From NCBI GenBank assembly GCA_903789535.1, contig CAIFES010000003.1, forward strand, positions 62,001-126,000: a DNA stretch of 64,000 nucleotides. The letters are read 5' to 3'. The position numbers and the translations under genes were made by a program. Each line of letters begins with the position of its first letter. The first letter of the stretch is position 1. Below, in pieces: positions 28,758 to 40,512 of this stretch. The notes below the pieces were generated by a model. It did no database searches. It saw nothing but the letters and a program-made list of their open reading frames with translations, and was not told the DNA's origin. The DNA comes from an uncultured Aeriscardovia sp. (GTDB lineage: Bacteria; Actinomycetota; Actinomycetes; Actinomycetales; Bifidobacteriaceae).

Positions 28758-29888
28758 ATGACGCAGACTGACGAGACTTTCGAGACTGACGAGGCCAACG
28801 AGACAGACAAAATTGTCGAGGCTGCCGAGGACGGCACAGACATGGACGGCGGGGACGCGGAGGCGACGGCCCCCACGCTCGCCGAGGTCGTCTACCAGCT
28901 TGAGCGGCTCTATCCGCTCAAATACGCCGAGGACTGGGATCACCCCGGCCTCATCGTGGGCGACCCGCTCGCCAGGGTGCGCAGGATTTATCTCGCCGTC
29001 GACCCCACGCTCGCCATCGTGCGTGAGGCGGCCGCCTGGGGCGCCGACCTGCTCGTCACCCACCATCCGCTCTTCTTCCGCAGCGTCCATCAGGTGGCCG
29101 GGACCGGGCACAGGGGAGCGGTCACCAACGAGCTGGAGCGGCGGGGCATCGCCCTGTGGGTGGGACACACGAACGCCGATGCCGCGCACCGCGGGGTGAG
29201 CGAGGCGCTCGCCGACAAGCTCGGTGTGCGCCATCAGCGGCCGATCGTGCCGGTCTCCGACCCCGATTCCATGTGGGACGGCCAGGTGGGCCTGGGCCGC
29301 GTGGGAGAGCTGGAGAAACCGATGAGCCTGCGCAACTTTGCCGACGTGGTCAACTCCGTGCTGCCGCCGACGCGGCGTGGCATTGATGTGGCCGGCGACC
29401 TGCACATGCCGGTGCGGCGCGTGGCCGTGCTCGCCGGCTCGGGCGACTCGCTGTTCGAGCAGGTGCGTGCCACAGACGCCGACGTGTATGTGACGAGCGA
29501 TCTGCGTCATCACCCTGTGCTTGACGCCCGTCAGCAGGCCGATGAGGAGGCCATGCTGCGCAAGGCGGGCATCGAGGTGAGGGAGGGTGTCATCACCTCG
29601 GTGGGAGATCCCGGTGACATCACGACTGCTGACAGTGATGCCGTGGCCGGTGACAGTGACGTCACTGACTCTGACGCACGGGTCTTCGCCCGCCCCGCGC
29701 TCATCAACACCCCGCACTACGCCTCGGAGAAGGTGTGGATGGACTACGCGCTGCATGACATCCCTGCAGCGCTGGAGGACGCGGGCAACCGGCACGTGGA
29801 GCTGCGCCTCTCGCCCACGGACACCGACCCGTTCACCCTCCATCTCGACTCGCCGACCGAGCCGGTGATGCCCCGTCCGTTGTTCTGA
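28758..29888 (+). CDS. Nif3-like dinuclear metal center hexameric protein
   Basis: WDHPGLIVGD, LLVTHHPLFFR, GHTNADAA, GSG(D)S. Confidence 0.92.
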   Translation: MTQTDETFETDEANETDKIVEAAEDGTDMDGGDAEATAPTLAEVVYQLERLYPLKYAEDWDHPGLIVGDPLARVRRIYLAVDPTLAIVREAAAWGADLLVTHHPLFFRSVHQVAGTGHRGAVTNELERRGIALWVGHTNADAAHRGVSEALADKLGVRHQRPIVPVSDPDSMWDGQVGLGRVGELEKPMSLRNFADVVNSVLPPTRRGIDVAGDLHMPVRRVAVLAGSGDSLFEQVRATDADVYVTSDLRHHPVLDARQQADEEAMLRKAGIEVREGVITSVGDPGDITTADSDAVAGDSDVTDSDARVFARPALINTPHYASEKVWMDYALHDIPAALEDAGNRHVELRLSPTDTDPFTLHLDSPTEPVMPRPLF

Positions 29889-30042
29889 GCGACGTTGACG
29901 GCAGTGTCCGTGCTGCCTATTGCAGCCGTGCAGGAAAGCTCCCGCTGTCGTTTTGCGGTGCGGAGAAGCTGGCGTCGTTGCAGAGGATGATGGGACATCC
30001 TCCGTCCCGGTGCCGTCTGAGGTGCCCTCTGATGGGCGGTAG

Positions 30043-30071
30043 TTGGAGACAGCGGTCTTTTTGTGTAAACT
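30043..30071 (+). promoter_or_regulatory. Putative sigma70-type promoter TTGGAG-17-TAAACT
   Basis: Read directly; 17-bp spacer; predicted TSS about 30078. Confidence 0.55.
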
Positions 30072-30077
30072 GTGAGT

Positions 30078-30123
30078 GTTCCCGGTAATCCGCTGACCCA
30101 ATTGGATTGCCGGGAACTTTTTT
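30078..30123 (+). terminator. Intrinsic terminator-like hairpin + T6 immediately 5' of tRNA-Pro
   Basis: 14-bp stem GTTCCCGGTAATCC/GGATTGCCGGGAAC (one G-U), 12-nt loop, TTTTTT ending at 30123. Confidence 0.85.
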
Positions 30124-30197
30124 CGGGTCATAGCGCAGCTTGGTAGCGCGCCTGCTTTGGGTGCAGGAGATCGCGGGTTCAAATCCCGCTGGCCCGA
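30124..30197 (+). tRNA. tRNA-Pro (TGG)
   Basis: Acceptor CGGGTCA/TGGCCCG, anticodon arm CCTGC-TTTGGGT-GCAGG, T arm GCGGG-TTCAAAT-CCCGC. Confidence 0.93.
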
Positions 30198-30373
30198 CTA
30201 TTTCTTCCCATCATTCCAACGATTCCGTGTTGTTGGGGTGATGGGGAATTGAGTCTTCAGACATGATTAGACACGATTGCGTATTGCCTGCGACGATGTG
30301 CCGTGCGCGTGGGGTCTTGTTGCCCAGGCCTCGTTCCCGCACTGCCGGACCGATGTACCACATGTGCCGCGAA

Positions 30374-30403
30374 CCCATCGATCCGGTACCCATCGATCCG
30401 GTA
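30374..30403. repeat. 15-bp perfect tandem duplication CCCATCGATCCGGTA x2
   Basis: Read directly. Confidence 0.9.
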
Positions 30404-30586
30404 TGAGACACGCTGCTCGGTGTGCTGTTCCTGGACGGCTGTTCACTGCGGCCGGGGGCGGCAATAGAGTTGGTGTCTGTGGCTGGTCCGTCGTCCTCTC
30501 CGCGCCCGCTCGCGCTACCTCGTCGCCTGATTCGCCAGGGCGCACATTACGCCCATTACCTGCGCCCCTCCGTCCTGCGCGCCGGC

Positions 30587-31471
30587 ATGGTGCGCCACAG
30601 ACACGGTCTGATCGGCCTTCTGCTCACCGTCCTTGGCGGCTGCCTGTGGGGCATCAACGCCACCGTGTCGAAGGTGCTGATGAGCGATTACGCCGCCAGC
30701 CCCATGTGGATCGCGTGCGTGCGCGAGGTCGCCGCCGGTCTCATCTTCCTCGCGGTGGCGCTGTGCCAGGACGCGCGCCGCGTGGCCGCCGCCGTCACCG
30801 ACAAGCGCTCGTGGCCGTGGTTTGTCGCCATCAGTCTGACCACCGTCCTGCTCGTGCAGGTCTCCTATCTTTCCGCCATCAAGTGGACGAACTCGGGCAC
30901 CGCCACCGTGCTCCAGTCGCTCAACCTGCTGTTCGTGCTCGTCTGGGTGTGCGCGAGAGAACATCGTCGCCCGCGCTGGCCGGAGACGCTGGGCGTGATC
31001 CTCGCCTTCATCGGCACCATGCTCATCGCCACCGGCGGCGACATCACCTCGCTCAAGCTGCCGCTCGCCGGACTCCTGTGGGGTCTGGCCGACGCGTTCG
31101 GCACGGCCGCGATGGCGGTGCTGCCGGTCAAGATGATCGAAAAATGGGGCAATTTCATCGTCAACGGCCTGGCGTTCCTGCTCAGCGGGCTGATCCTGCT
31201 GCCGATCGTGCGGCCGTGGGCGGATGTGCCGGCCTTCGACGCGCGCGGCTGGGCGCTTGTGGCGTTCACCATCATCGGCGGCACGTTCGGCGCCTACTGG
31301 CTGTATCTTGCCGGGATGATGCGCGTGGGGTCGATGCGCGCGACGATGCTCGGCACGGCGGAGCCGGTGATGGCCACCATCTCGTCGGTCGTCTGGCTGG
31401 GTGCCGTGTTCGCACCCACCGATCTCGCCGGTTTCGCCCTGATCCTGACGATGGTGCTGCTCATTCATTAG
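30587..31471 (+). CDS. EamA/DMT-family transporter
   Basis: 10-TM pattern, WGINATVSKVLM..., two EamA repeats; start uncertain. Confidence 0.82.
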   Translation: MVRHRHGLIGLLLTVLGGCLWGINATVSKVLMSDYAASPMWIACVREVAAGLIFLAVALCQDARRVAAAVTDKRSWPWFVAISLTTVLLVQVSYLSAIKWTNSGTATVLQSLNLLFVLVWVCAREHRRPRWPETLGVILAFIGTMLIATGGDITSLKLPLAGLLWGLADAFGTAAMAVLPVKMIEKWGNFIVNGLAFLLSGLILLPIVRPWADVPAFDARGWALVAFTIIGGTFGAYWLYLAGMMRVGSMRATMLGTAEPVMATISSVVWLGAVFAPTDLAGFALILTMVLLIH

Positions 31472-31604
31472 TCTGTCATTCATGATTGATCGGGCATAAT
31501 TGAACGGGCGGCGCCCCGTCTGACCCATCGGTCATATCATACTCGCTACGATCGATGTGGTTGCTGATGCAGGGGACCGGATTATTGATACTCGGGTTGG
31601 TTTG

Positions 31605-33260
31605 ATGCAGAGGGAGAGACTGACAGTGGGGCAGCAGATGCGGCGGGCAGACACTCAGACGGATCAGAAGAGCACGGCTACCACGGCGGATGAGGAGAAG
31701 ACCGTCGCCATCGCCCTGGGCCCGCATGCCACGCGCACCGAGCGCGAGCGCCGTCATGTGCGCCGGCAGGCACGCCACCGTATCACCGTCCAGCTGGGAA
31801 AATCGATGCGTGCCGAGTCGGGCGCGCTCATCGCCTGCATTCTCAGCGCCATCGTCTCCTTCACCGCCATCTGCATCTATCTGGCCCATGCCACGCCAGA
31901 CTGGCTGCAGTCCGACGTTCTGTTCATGGTCAGCGGCGCCATTGTCGCCGTCCCCGCCGTCATCGCGTTCATCATCGGCTACTCCCAGCTGCCGCAGCTG
32001 CTCACCGCCCAGCGTTTCGAGCAGCTTGTCGACCTGTCGCTGACCGGCGAGCTGCCGGATGAGGAGGAGCGCGGCGCCCGTCGCCATGATCGTCAAGGGC
32101 ACGACGCCCGCCCGGATGCGGATTCCTCGCCCGACGGGAAAACGGGGGAGAAGGCGGACCACAGCAGTATCCGCGTCCGTCTGGGACGGCGCACCTACCG
32201 TCTGCTCGACCTCCTCCAGCGCCTCATCACCACCGTGGCGCTCGCCGTGGTGTACGGGTACACCATCTTCCTCGTCTCGTTCGTGATCCTGTACACGTTC
32301 AACGATTACGTGGGTTTCGACCCGCAGCACCGCTACCTCGTCGTCTCGGTGATCTTCATGTCGCTCATCACCGCGTATTACGCCTTCGTGACCGGTTCGA
32401 CGCTCACGGCCAAGCAGTTGAGCATGCTCCTGCCACTGTTCGTCATCGCCGGTGTGGGTGTGGCGGGCATCACCACGCCGTATCAGCATTGGTGGACCAA
32501 CAATTTCTCCGAGCTGGGCGACAATTCCACCCCGGCGGCACGCCTGTTCAACGTCACGCTCATCCTGGCCGGCATCTGCGTGGTCATCATCAGCTATTTC
32601 GCCGTCTACGAGCTCATCGCCTCACGCCAGCAGTATCTGCGCTGGGGGGAGGAGATTGAGGACCTGCCCGACGATTCGCCGGCCCGTCTCGTGCTCGTCA
32701 ACAAGGTCAAGGGTGACAGGATCCTCAAAGTCAGGCACTTCCGTGCCCGCACGATCACCCTGCTCGTGCTGCTCATTGCCTCGGGCGTGCTGCTCGCCGG
32801 CGTGGGCGTGTTCCAGTACAGCCAGCACCCCCTCGTGCACAACATCTGCGGGCGCGGGATGACGGTGCCCATCGGACTGCTCATCCTGCTCATGCCGTGG
32901 CTCGCACCGGAGTTCAGCGTCCCGTTCTTCGTCTCCGGGTATCTGATGGGCGCCGTGTGCTCCGTCTCGCTCGTGCTGTGGATGAAGGGGATCATCACGC
33001 TCGTCAACGTGGAGGGCCTGCTCTGGCTGCTCTATCTGCTCTGGTTCATCCTCTTCGCCCGCCAGGCGGCGGCGCTGTCGCAGGACCGCCGCGAGAACCA
33101 GCTGCTCTACGACGCGCTCGGCGTGCACACCACGCAGGTGGAGTCGCCGCTCGAGGCGCGCATGATCGCCCCGGGCAGACGCCAGAGCGCCACCATGCGT
33201 GAGGCGGCACAGCCGGGGACGAGTCTGGGCATGCTCAACGACTGGCCCGACTCGCTCTGA
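31605..33260 (+). CDS. Multi-pass membrane protein of unknown function
   Basis: Many predicted TM helices; no recognised family. Confidence 0.7.
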   Translation: MQRERLTVGQQMRRADTQTDQKSTATTADEEKTVAIALGPHATRTERERRHVRRQARHRITVQLGKSMRAESGALIACILSAIVSFTAICIYLAHATPDWLQSDVLFMVSGAIVAVPAVIAFIIGYSQLPQLLTAQRFEQLVDLSLTGELPDEEERGARRHDRQGHDARPDADSSPDGKTGEKADHSSIRVRLGRRTYRLLDLLQRLITTVALAVVYGYTIFLVSFVILYTFNDYVGFDPQHRYLVVSVIFMSLITAYYAFVTGSTLTAKQLSMLLPLFVIAGVGVAGITTPYQHWWTNNFSELGDNSTPAARLFNVTLILAGICVVIISYFAVYELIASRQQYLRWGEEIEDLPDDSPARLVLVNKVKGDRILKVRHFRARTITLLVLLIASGVLLAGVGVFQYSQHPLVHNICGRGMTVPIGLLILLMPWLAPEFSVPFFVSGYLMGAVCSVSLVLWMKGIITLVNVEGLLWLLYLLWFILFARQAAALSQDRRENQLLYDALGVHTTQVESPLEARMIAPGRRQSATMREAAQPGTSLGMLNDWPDSL

Positions 33261-33267
33261 TGCCCGC

Positions 33268-35448
<2,181 letters not shown>

Positions 35449-35736
35449 GGTACCGCTGTCCTTTTTGGCCGCCGTCGTCCCCAGGGTGGCAGGCCGTCTC
35501 GTTTTTCTCATATTTCGCGGATTTTCGCTTTGCGCAGGACAGGGGCTGACAGTGACAGGACAGAACGGCCATCATTCTTTTCATCAAGCGCTGTCAGGCG
35601 TATCGGTGCGATCAGTCGCCGGGGAGGGATGATTTCAGATTCTGCACGTTCGGTTGCAAAGTGGTCGTTAAAAGTTGCTCACATCTGCAATTTATGATGT
35701 ATTCTTGAAAATGATGAAAGAAAGCGGGGGAGTGCA

Positions 35737-36630
35737 ATGAAACCGGAAGACAACAATATTAAGACGGATCAGTCTGATTTCATCGTCCGCTCCCCCTCGG
35801 AGGACGCTCGACGCTCGTTCCTATATCTGGTGCGGGCCGGGGAATACGTGTACACCCCGGGTTTTCGCGATTCGCGCTCCGCGTTCGATGATTTTCTGCT
35901 TTTCTGTGTGCTGGAAGGCTCCGTCAGTCTTGACGTGGACGGGCGTGGGCTGAACGTGCCCGCAGGCCGGTTCTGCCTTGTCGACTGCCATCGTCCCCAT
36001 GCGTTCGGCACGTCCGTAGGTGCACGTGTGCTCTGGCTGCATTTTGACGGTGTGGGGGCCCGGGAGTATTACCGCTATATTGCCGACCATGCGGGCCAGG
36101 TGGTGGCTCCCGCCGACCCGGAGGCCGCGATCGATCGGATGCGTCACGTTGTGGATGCCGCCCGCAGCGAGCAAGGCTATCCTGAGCCGGAGATGGCCGC
36201 CGATCTGACGCTCCTCCTCTCCCGCATGGCCGCCTGCCGTCCGGATGCCAAAGCGCGGCAGAAGCGCCGCCAGCTCGACCAGATCGTCGCCTATATCTCC
36301 ACCCATCTGACGGGCGATCTGTCTGTGCCCACGCTTGCGCAGCGTATGTCGATGAGCGAGTACCACTTCATTCGTCTGTTCAAGCAGGCGATGGGGATGA
36401 CGCCGCATGCCTATATCGTCTCCGTGCGTGTCAGCGCGGCCAAGTATCTGCTCGCCAGCGGCTCGATGCCGATGACGCATATCTGCACGGCGTGTGGTTT
36501 CAGCTCGGTGACGGCGCTGGGCACCACGTTCCGACGCTCGGTGGGGATGACGCCGACGCAGTACCGGCGTCGCAACCAGGCGCGAATCCCGGCGGTCGGC
36601 GGCTCGTCGCCGGTCCTCGCCTTCGACTGA
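35737..36630 (+). CDS. AraC-family transcriptional regulator
   Basis: N-terminal cupin-like domain, C-terminal two-HTH AraC domain (LAQRMSMSEYHFIRLFKQAMGMTPHAYI). Confidence 0.93.
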   Translation: MKPEDNNIKTDQSDFIVRSPSEDARRSFLYLVRAGEYVYTPGFRDSRSAFDDFLLFCVLEGSVSLDVDGRGLNVPAGRFCLVDCHRPHAFGTSVGARVLWLHFDGVGAREYYRYIADHAGQVVAPADPEAAIDRMRHVVDAARSEQGYPEPEMAADLTLLLSRMAACRPDAKARQKRRQLDQIVAYISTHLTGDLSVPTLAQRMSMSEYHFIRLFKQAMGMTPHAYIVSVRVSAAKYLLASGSMPMTHICTACGFSSVTALGTTFRRSVGMTPTQYRRRNQARIPAVGGSSPVLAFD

Positions 36631-37043
36631 GCGTCCTGTTCCTGCGATGGTTGTCTAAAGTGACGGTTGGTGAAAGTGATGCCGCTGAAACAGATCCATC
36701 GTTGATATTTCGTTGAATCCGTAGAAGCGACATTCTACGGCTGTCCGAACTGCCTCGCTGATTTCTTCTCAAGAGGCCAAAAGACAGTCGCAGTTATTGA
36801 TAATGCTATAAATAAGCGAAATCAGGCGAGTTGTTCATCTGGGGTCGGCTGAGGCCTACTTCGTCGGTGTGTGGTAGGAGATAGGCCACGATGAAGCGAA
36901 AATCGCTTATTTCGCTCCGATTTTCGTAGCGTAAATGACTCGACAGTTGGTTCTCGCGTGACCGGAGTAATCGGCGTGTCTGTTGAAATGACGGGGAAAA
37001 CGAGTGGTCTTCCATCCGCGGTGAAAAATATCGGGTTATATGC

Positions 37044-37072
37044 TTCACAATGATTCACCGTTGTACTATATT
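37044..37072 (+). promoter_or_regulatory. Putative promoter TTCACA-17-TATATT for the sugar ABC operon
   Basis: Read directly; 17-bp spacer; about 34 nt leader to ATG 37113. Confidence 0.6.
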
Positions 37073-37112
37073 CAAAACTACACGATGATCCTGATTCGCA
37101 ATGGAGGGAAAT

Positions 37113-38393
37113 ATGGGATTCACCTATAAGCCTGTTATCGCCTCGGTGGCGGCGCTCGCGCTCGCCATGCCGCTCGCCGCCTGCGGTTCGTCGAGCAGCA
37201 GCGAGGGCTCGTCGAACGGCCCCGTCACGCTCTCGTTCTTCGCCAACAACACGGAGGACACCTACAAGAAGCTCGTCCAGGGCTTCCAGAAGAAGTACCC
37301 GAATATCAAGATCAAGTTCAGCACCACCAGCGGTGCGCAGGCCGGCTACCAGCAGACGCTGCAGACCCGCATCTCCGGCGGCCAGCTGCCGGACGTGTTC
37401 GTCGCCCCACCGGAGCAGCTCGGCTCCCTGGTCAAGGCCAACGCCGTCAAGGATTTGACCAACGAGTCCTTCATGAGCCGCATCGGCGATGAGAACAAGA
37501 AGGAATCCACGGTCAACGGCAAGGTCTACTCCATGTCCGTCACCAGCTGGACCAACGCCTTCGCCTACAACCTCGACCTGCTCAAGAAGGCCGGCTACAC
37601 CAAGGACACCATCCCCACCGACTGGGACGGCTTCAAGACCATGCTCAAGAAGCTCAAGGCCGCCGGCGTCAGCGAGCCCTACCTCGAGCCGAAGGGTGGT
37701 CTCGGCGCCCCGGTGGAGGCATGGATCGGTTACGATTCCAGCAAGTCGAAGACGTCGATCGACCAGCAGATCACCGACAAGAAGACGACCTTCGCCAAGA
37801 CGTACGGCAAGAAGTACTACGCCAAGTGGGACGAGCTCGTCAAGGAGGGCCTGCTGCCCAAGACGGTGACCGGCCTCGGCGATGACCAGGTCCGCTCCGA
37901 GTTCTCCTCCGGCCGCCTTGCCGTGATGAACTCCGGCTACTGGGACGTCAACACGTTCAACCAAGCAAAGCTCAACTACACGTTCGGCCCGATCCCGATG
38001 CTCAAGAAGGGTGACACCCCGTACGCGCCGGGCTCCGCCGACTCCGGCTATGCGATCAGCTCCAAGATCTCCGGCGCCAAGCTCAAGGCTGCCGAGAAGT
38101 TCCTCGACTACATCTCCAGCCCCGCGGGTCTGAAGGCGGAGCAGGACGGGCTCGGCCTCATCCCGGCCACGAAGAACTACTCGGCCAAGCTCGACGAGCA
38201 CTTCGCCACGCCGTACAAGCTCTACCTCAAGCCGGGCCATGTCTACCTCAACTCGCTCGGCTGGCCGATCAACGGTCGCTCCGCCCTGCGCGCCGAGACC
38301 TACTCCCAGCTCGCCGAGGTGGTGCTCGGCCAGGAGAGCCCGATGCAGGCCGCCCAGAATCTGGACGACAAGATGAACACCCTGCGCTCCTGA
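37113..38393 (+). CDS. Sugar ABC transporter substrate-binding lipoprotein
   Basis: Signal peptide + lipobox LAMPLAACGSSSSS; family 1 solute-binding protein. Confidence 0.93.
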   Translation: MGFTYKPVIASVAALALAMPLAACGSSSSSEGSSNGPVTLSFFANNTEDTYKKLVQGFQKKYPNIKIKFSTTSGAQAGYQQTLQTRISGGQLPDVFVAPPEQLGSLVKANAVKDLTNESFMSRIGDENKKESTVNGKVYSMSVTSWTNAFAYNLDLLKKAGYTKDTIPTDWDGFKTMLKKLKAAGVSEPYLEPKGGLGAPVEAWIGYDSSKSKTSIDQQITDKKTTFAKTYGKKYYAKWDELVKEGLLPKTVTGLGDDQVRSEFSSGRLAVMNSGYWDVNTFNQAKLNYTFGPIPMLKKGDTPYAPGSADSGYAISSKISGAKLKAAEKFLDYISSPAGLKAEQDGLGLIPATKNYSAKLDEHFATPYKLYLKPGHVYLNSLGWPINGRSALRAETYSQLAEVVLGQESPMQAAQNLDDKMNTLRS

Positions 38394-38594
38394 GCCTGAC
38401 CTGGGTATCTCCATAACGCAAAGCAGTGTTCCCGCAGACGGGCCGGTCCGTCGCAACCGGCACCACAAGGCCCTCTGATGAGACCGACCGGTCACCGGTC
38501 GGCCCACCGGCCCGTCAGCATCCTCTTTCTAGCCTGTTTCCAGAGCAAACGGGCGATATTTATCCGTTTCATGTCCCGTGTCGAGGAAGTACGC

Positions 38595-39548
38595 ATGTCC
38601 GCACAAACTCTTTCTCCGCAGGCCGAGACGATGGACCAGGCCGCGCATGACCGCGCAAAGAAGCGCATCAATCTGCGCGAGAATCTCCAGGCAGGCGAGT
38701 TCCTCCTGCCGGTGATCCTCATCTTCGTCGTCATCACCATCATCCCGTTCCTCGAGAGCTTCGTCTTCAGTCTGACCGATTATTCCGGTTACGATTTCTC
38801 CTCCGCAAAATTCGTCGGACTGGAAAATTACGTCACCATGTTCAAGGACCCGACCATCATGGCCGGCCTGGGCTTCACGCTCATGTACGCGGTGCTCACC
38901 ACGCTGATCGTTACGATCATTGCCCTGCCGCTCGCCGTGGTCCTCAACAAGAAGTTCTGGGGCCATAATTTCGCCCGCTCCGTGTTCTTCTTCCTGTCCA
39001 TCCCGTCGATGGCACTGCTCGGTCTCGTCTGGCAGTTCATCGTCTCGCCGCTGCCTTCGGGCGCGGTCAACCAGTTCCTCTCGCACTTCGGTGTGAGTGC
39101 CGTTCCGTGGCTGTCCAATCCGGATCTCGCCCGCGGATGCGTCATCTTCATCGCCGTGTGGGCCACGATCGGCTGGCACGCCACCCTTTACATCGCCTAC
39201 CTGCAGGCCATCCCCAGCGACCTGTACGAGCAGGCGAGCGTCGACGGCGCCAACGGCTGGCAGCAGTTCATCCACATCACGCTGCCGCAGATGACCCCCG
39301 CCATCGGCGTGTCCGTGTTCATGCTCCTGACCTCCGGCCTGAAGGTCTATGACCTGCCGTTCACCCTCATCGGCGGCGGCCCGGGCCACGCGACCTACAC
39401 CGTCACCCAGTCCATCATCGTCACCGGCATCGGGTCCAACCGTTATGGCCTCGGCTCGGCGCTCGGCGTCGTCTTCTTCCTGTGCTGCCTTGTGCTGGTC
39501 CTCGTCCAGCAGGCGGTCACCCGTGCGATTGAAAAGAGGATGGCATGA
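38595..39548 (+). CDS. Carbohydrate ABC transporter permease (MalF-type)
   Basis: EAA loop YEQASVDGANGWQQFIHITLPQM. Confidence 0.92.
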   Translation: MSAQTLSPQAETMDQAAHDRAKKRINLRENLQAGEFLLPVILIFVVITIIPFLESFVFSLTDYSGYDFSSAKFVGLENYVTMFKDPTIMAGLGFTLMYAVLTTLIVTIIALPLAVVLNKKFWGHNFARSVFFFLSIPSMALLGLVWQFIVSPLPSGAVNQFLSHFGVSAVPWLSNPDLARGCVIFIAVWATIGWHATLYIAYLQAIPSDLYEQASVDGANGWQQFIHITLPQMTPAIGVSVFMLLTSGLKVYDLPFTLIGGGPGHATYTVTQSIIVTGIGSNRYGLGSALGVVFFLCCLVLVLVQQAVTRAIEKRMA

Positions 39549-40378
39549 CACTCACAGCACGCAGGCGCCTGCACAACGCCATTCTTTCCGTCGTCATCAT
39601 TCTGCTCGCGCTCATCTGCGCGATCCCGCTGTGGATCATCTTCATCAACTCGTTCAAGACGAGCGGTGAGATGATGAAGGACCCGTTCGGCATGCCGGCC
39701 AGCTTCAGCCTGGACAACTACCGGCACGCCTTCGCCTCGCTGCCGATCGGACGGGCCTTCCTCAACACCATCATCGTCACGGTCCTGTCCGTGTTCATCC
39801 AGGTGTTCGTCGGCTCGCTCGCCGCCTACGGCATGATCCTCAAGAAGAGCCGCTTCACCGCGGCTATCGGCACGCTGCTCGTGCTCTCCTTCGTCATCCC
39901 GGGCCAGACGCTCATCATCCCGCAGTACAGGATGATGGCGGACTGGGGCCTTGTCGACCACCTCGCCAGCGTCATCTGCATCTACTCGGCAGGCGCGGCC
40001 TTCTGCTACTACCTCATCGTCGGCTATATGCGGGGACTGCCGCAGTCGCTGTTCGAGGCGGCGCGTCTTGACGGCGCCGGCCCGTGGAGGATCTACTTCC
40101 AGATCGTCCTGCCGCTCATCCGGCCGATCCTCATCACCACCATCGTCTTCCAGACGATGAGCGCGTGGAACGACTTCATGACGGCGAACATCTACCTGTC
40201 CTCCGTCGACAAGCAGACGATCGTGCTGCAGGTGTTCAGCGCCCAGGGACAGTTCACCACCAACTGGCCGCTGTTCATGGCCGTCACGACCATCGCGCTC
40301 ATCCCGGTGTTCATCTTCTTCCTCATCTGCCAGCGCTGGATCGTCTCCGGCCTGGTCTCAGGTGCTGTGAAGGGATGA
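39545..40378 (+). CDS. Carbohydrate ABC transporter permease (MalG-type)
   Basis: EAA loop LFEAARLDGAGPWRIYFQIVLPLI; ATGA overlap with preceding permease. Confidence 0.92.
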   Translation: MTLTARRRLHNAILSVVIILLALICAIPLWIIFINSFKTSGEMMKDPFGMPASFSLDNYRHAFASLPIGRAFLNTIIVTVLSVFIQVFVGSLAAYGMILKKSRFTAAIGTLLVLSFVIPGQTLIIPQYRMMADWGLVDHLASVICIYSAGAAFCYYLIVGYMRGLPQSLFEAARLDGAGPWRIYFQIVLPLIRPILITTIVFQTMSAWNDFMTANIYLSSVDKQTIVLQVFSAQGQFTTNWPLFMAVTTIALIPVFIFFLICQRWIVSGLVSGAVKG

Positions 40379-40512
40379 TGTCCTGACTTGCCCGACACGG
40401 GGCAACACGGGAGAGGCGGTCAGCGATGGCCGCCTCTTCTCAGTTCGACTTGTTTGAGTTCGACTTCTTTGACTGATTCGACCTTTACTGATTTGTGAGC
40501 AGAAGGATCATC

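Noticed and set aside
36640-37110. Small protein gene in the AT-rich gap upstream of the SBP
   Set aside because: Only short ORFs without RBS; better explained as regulatory DNA.
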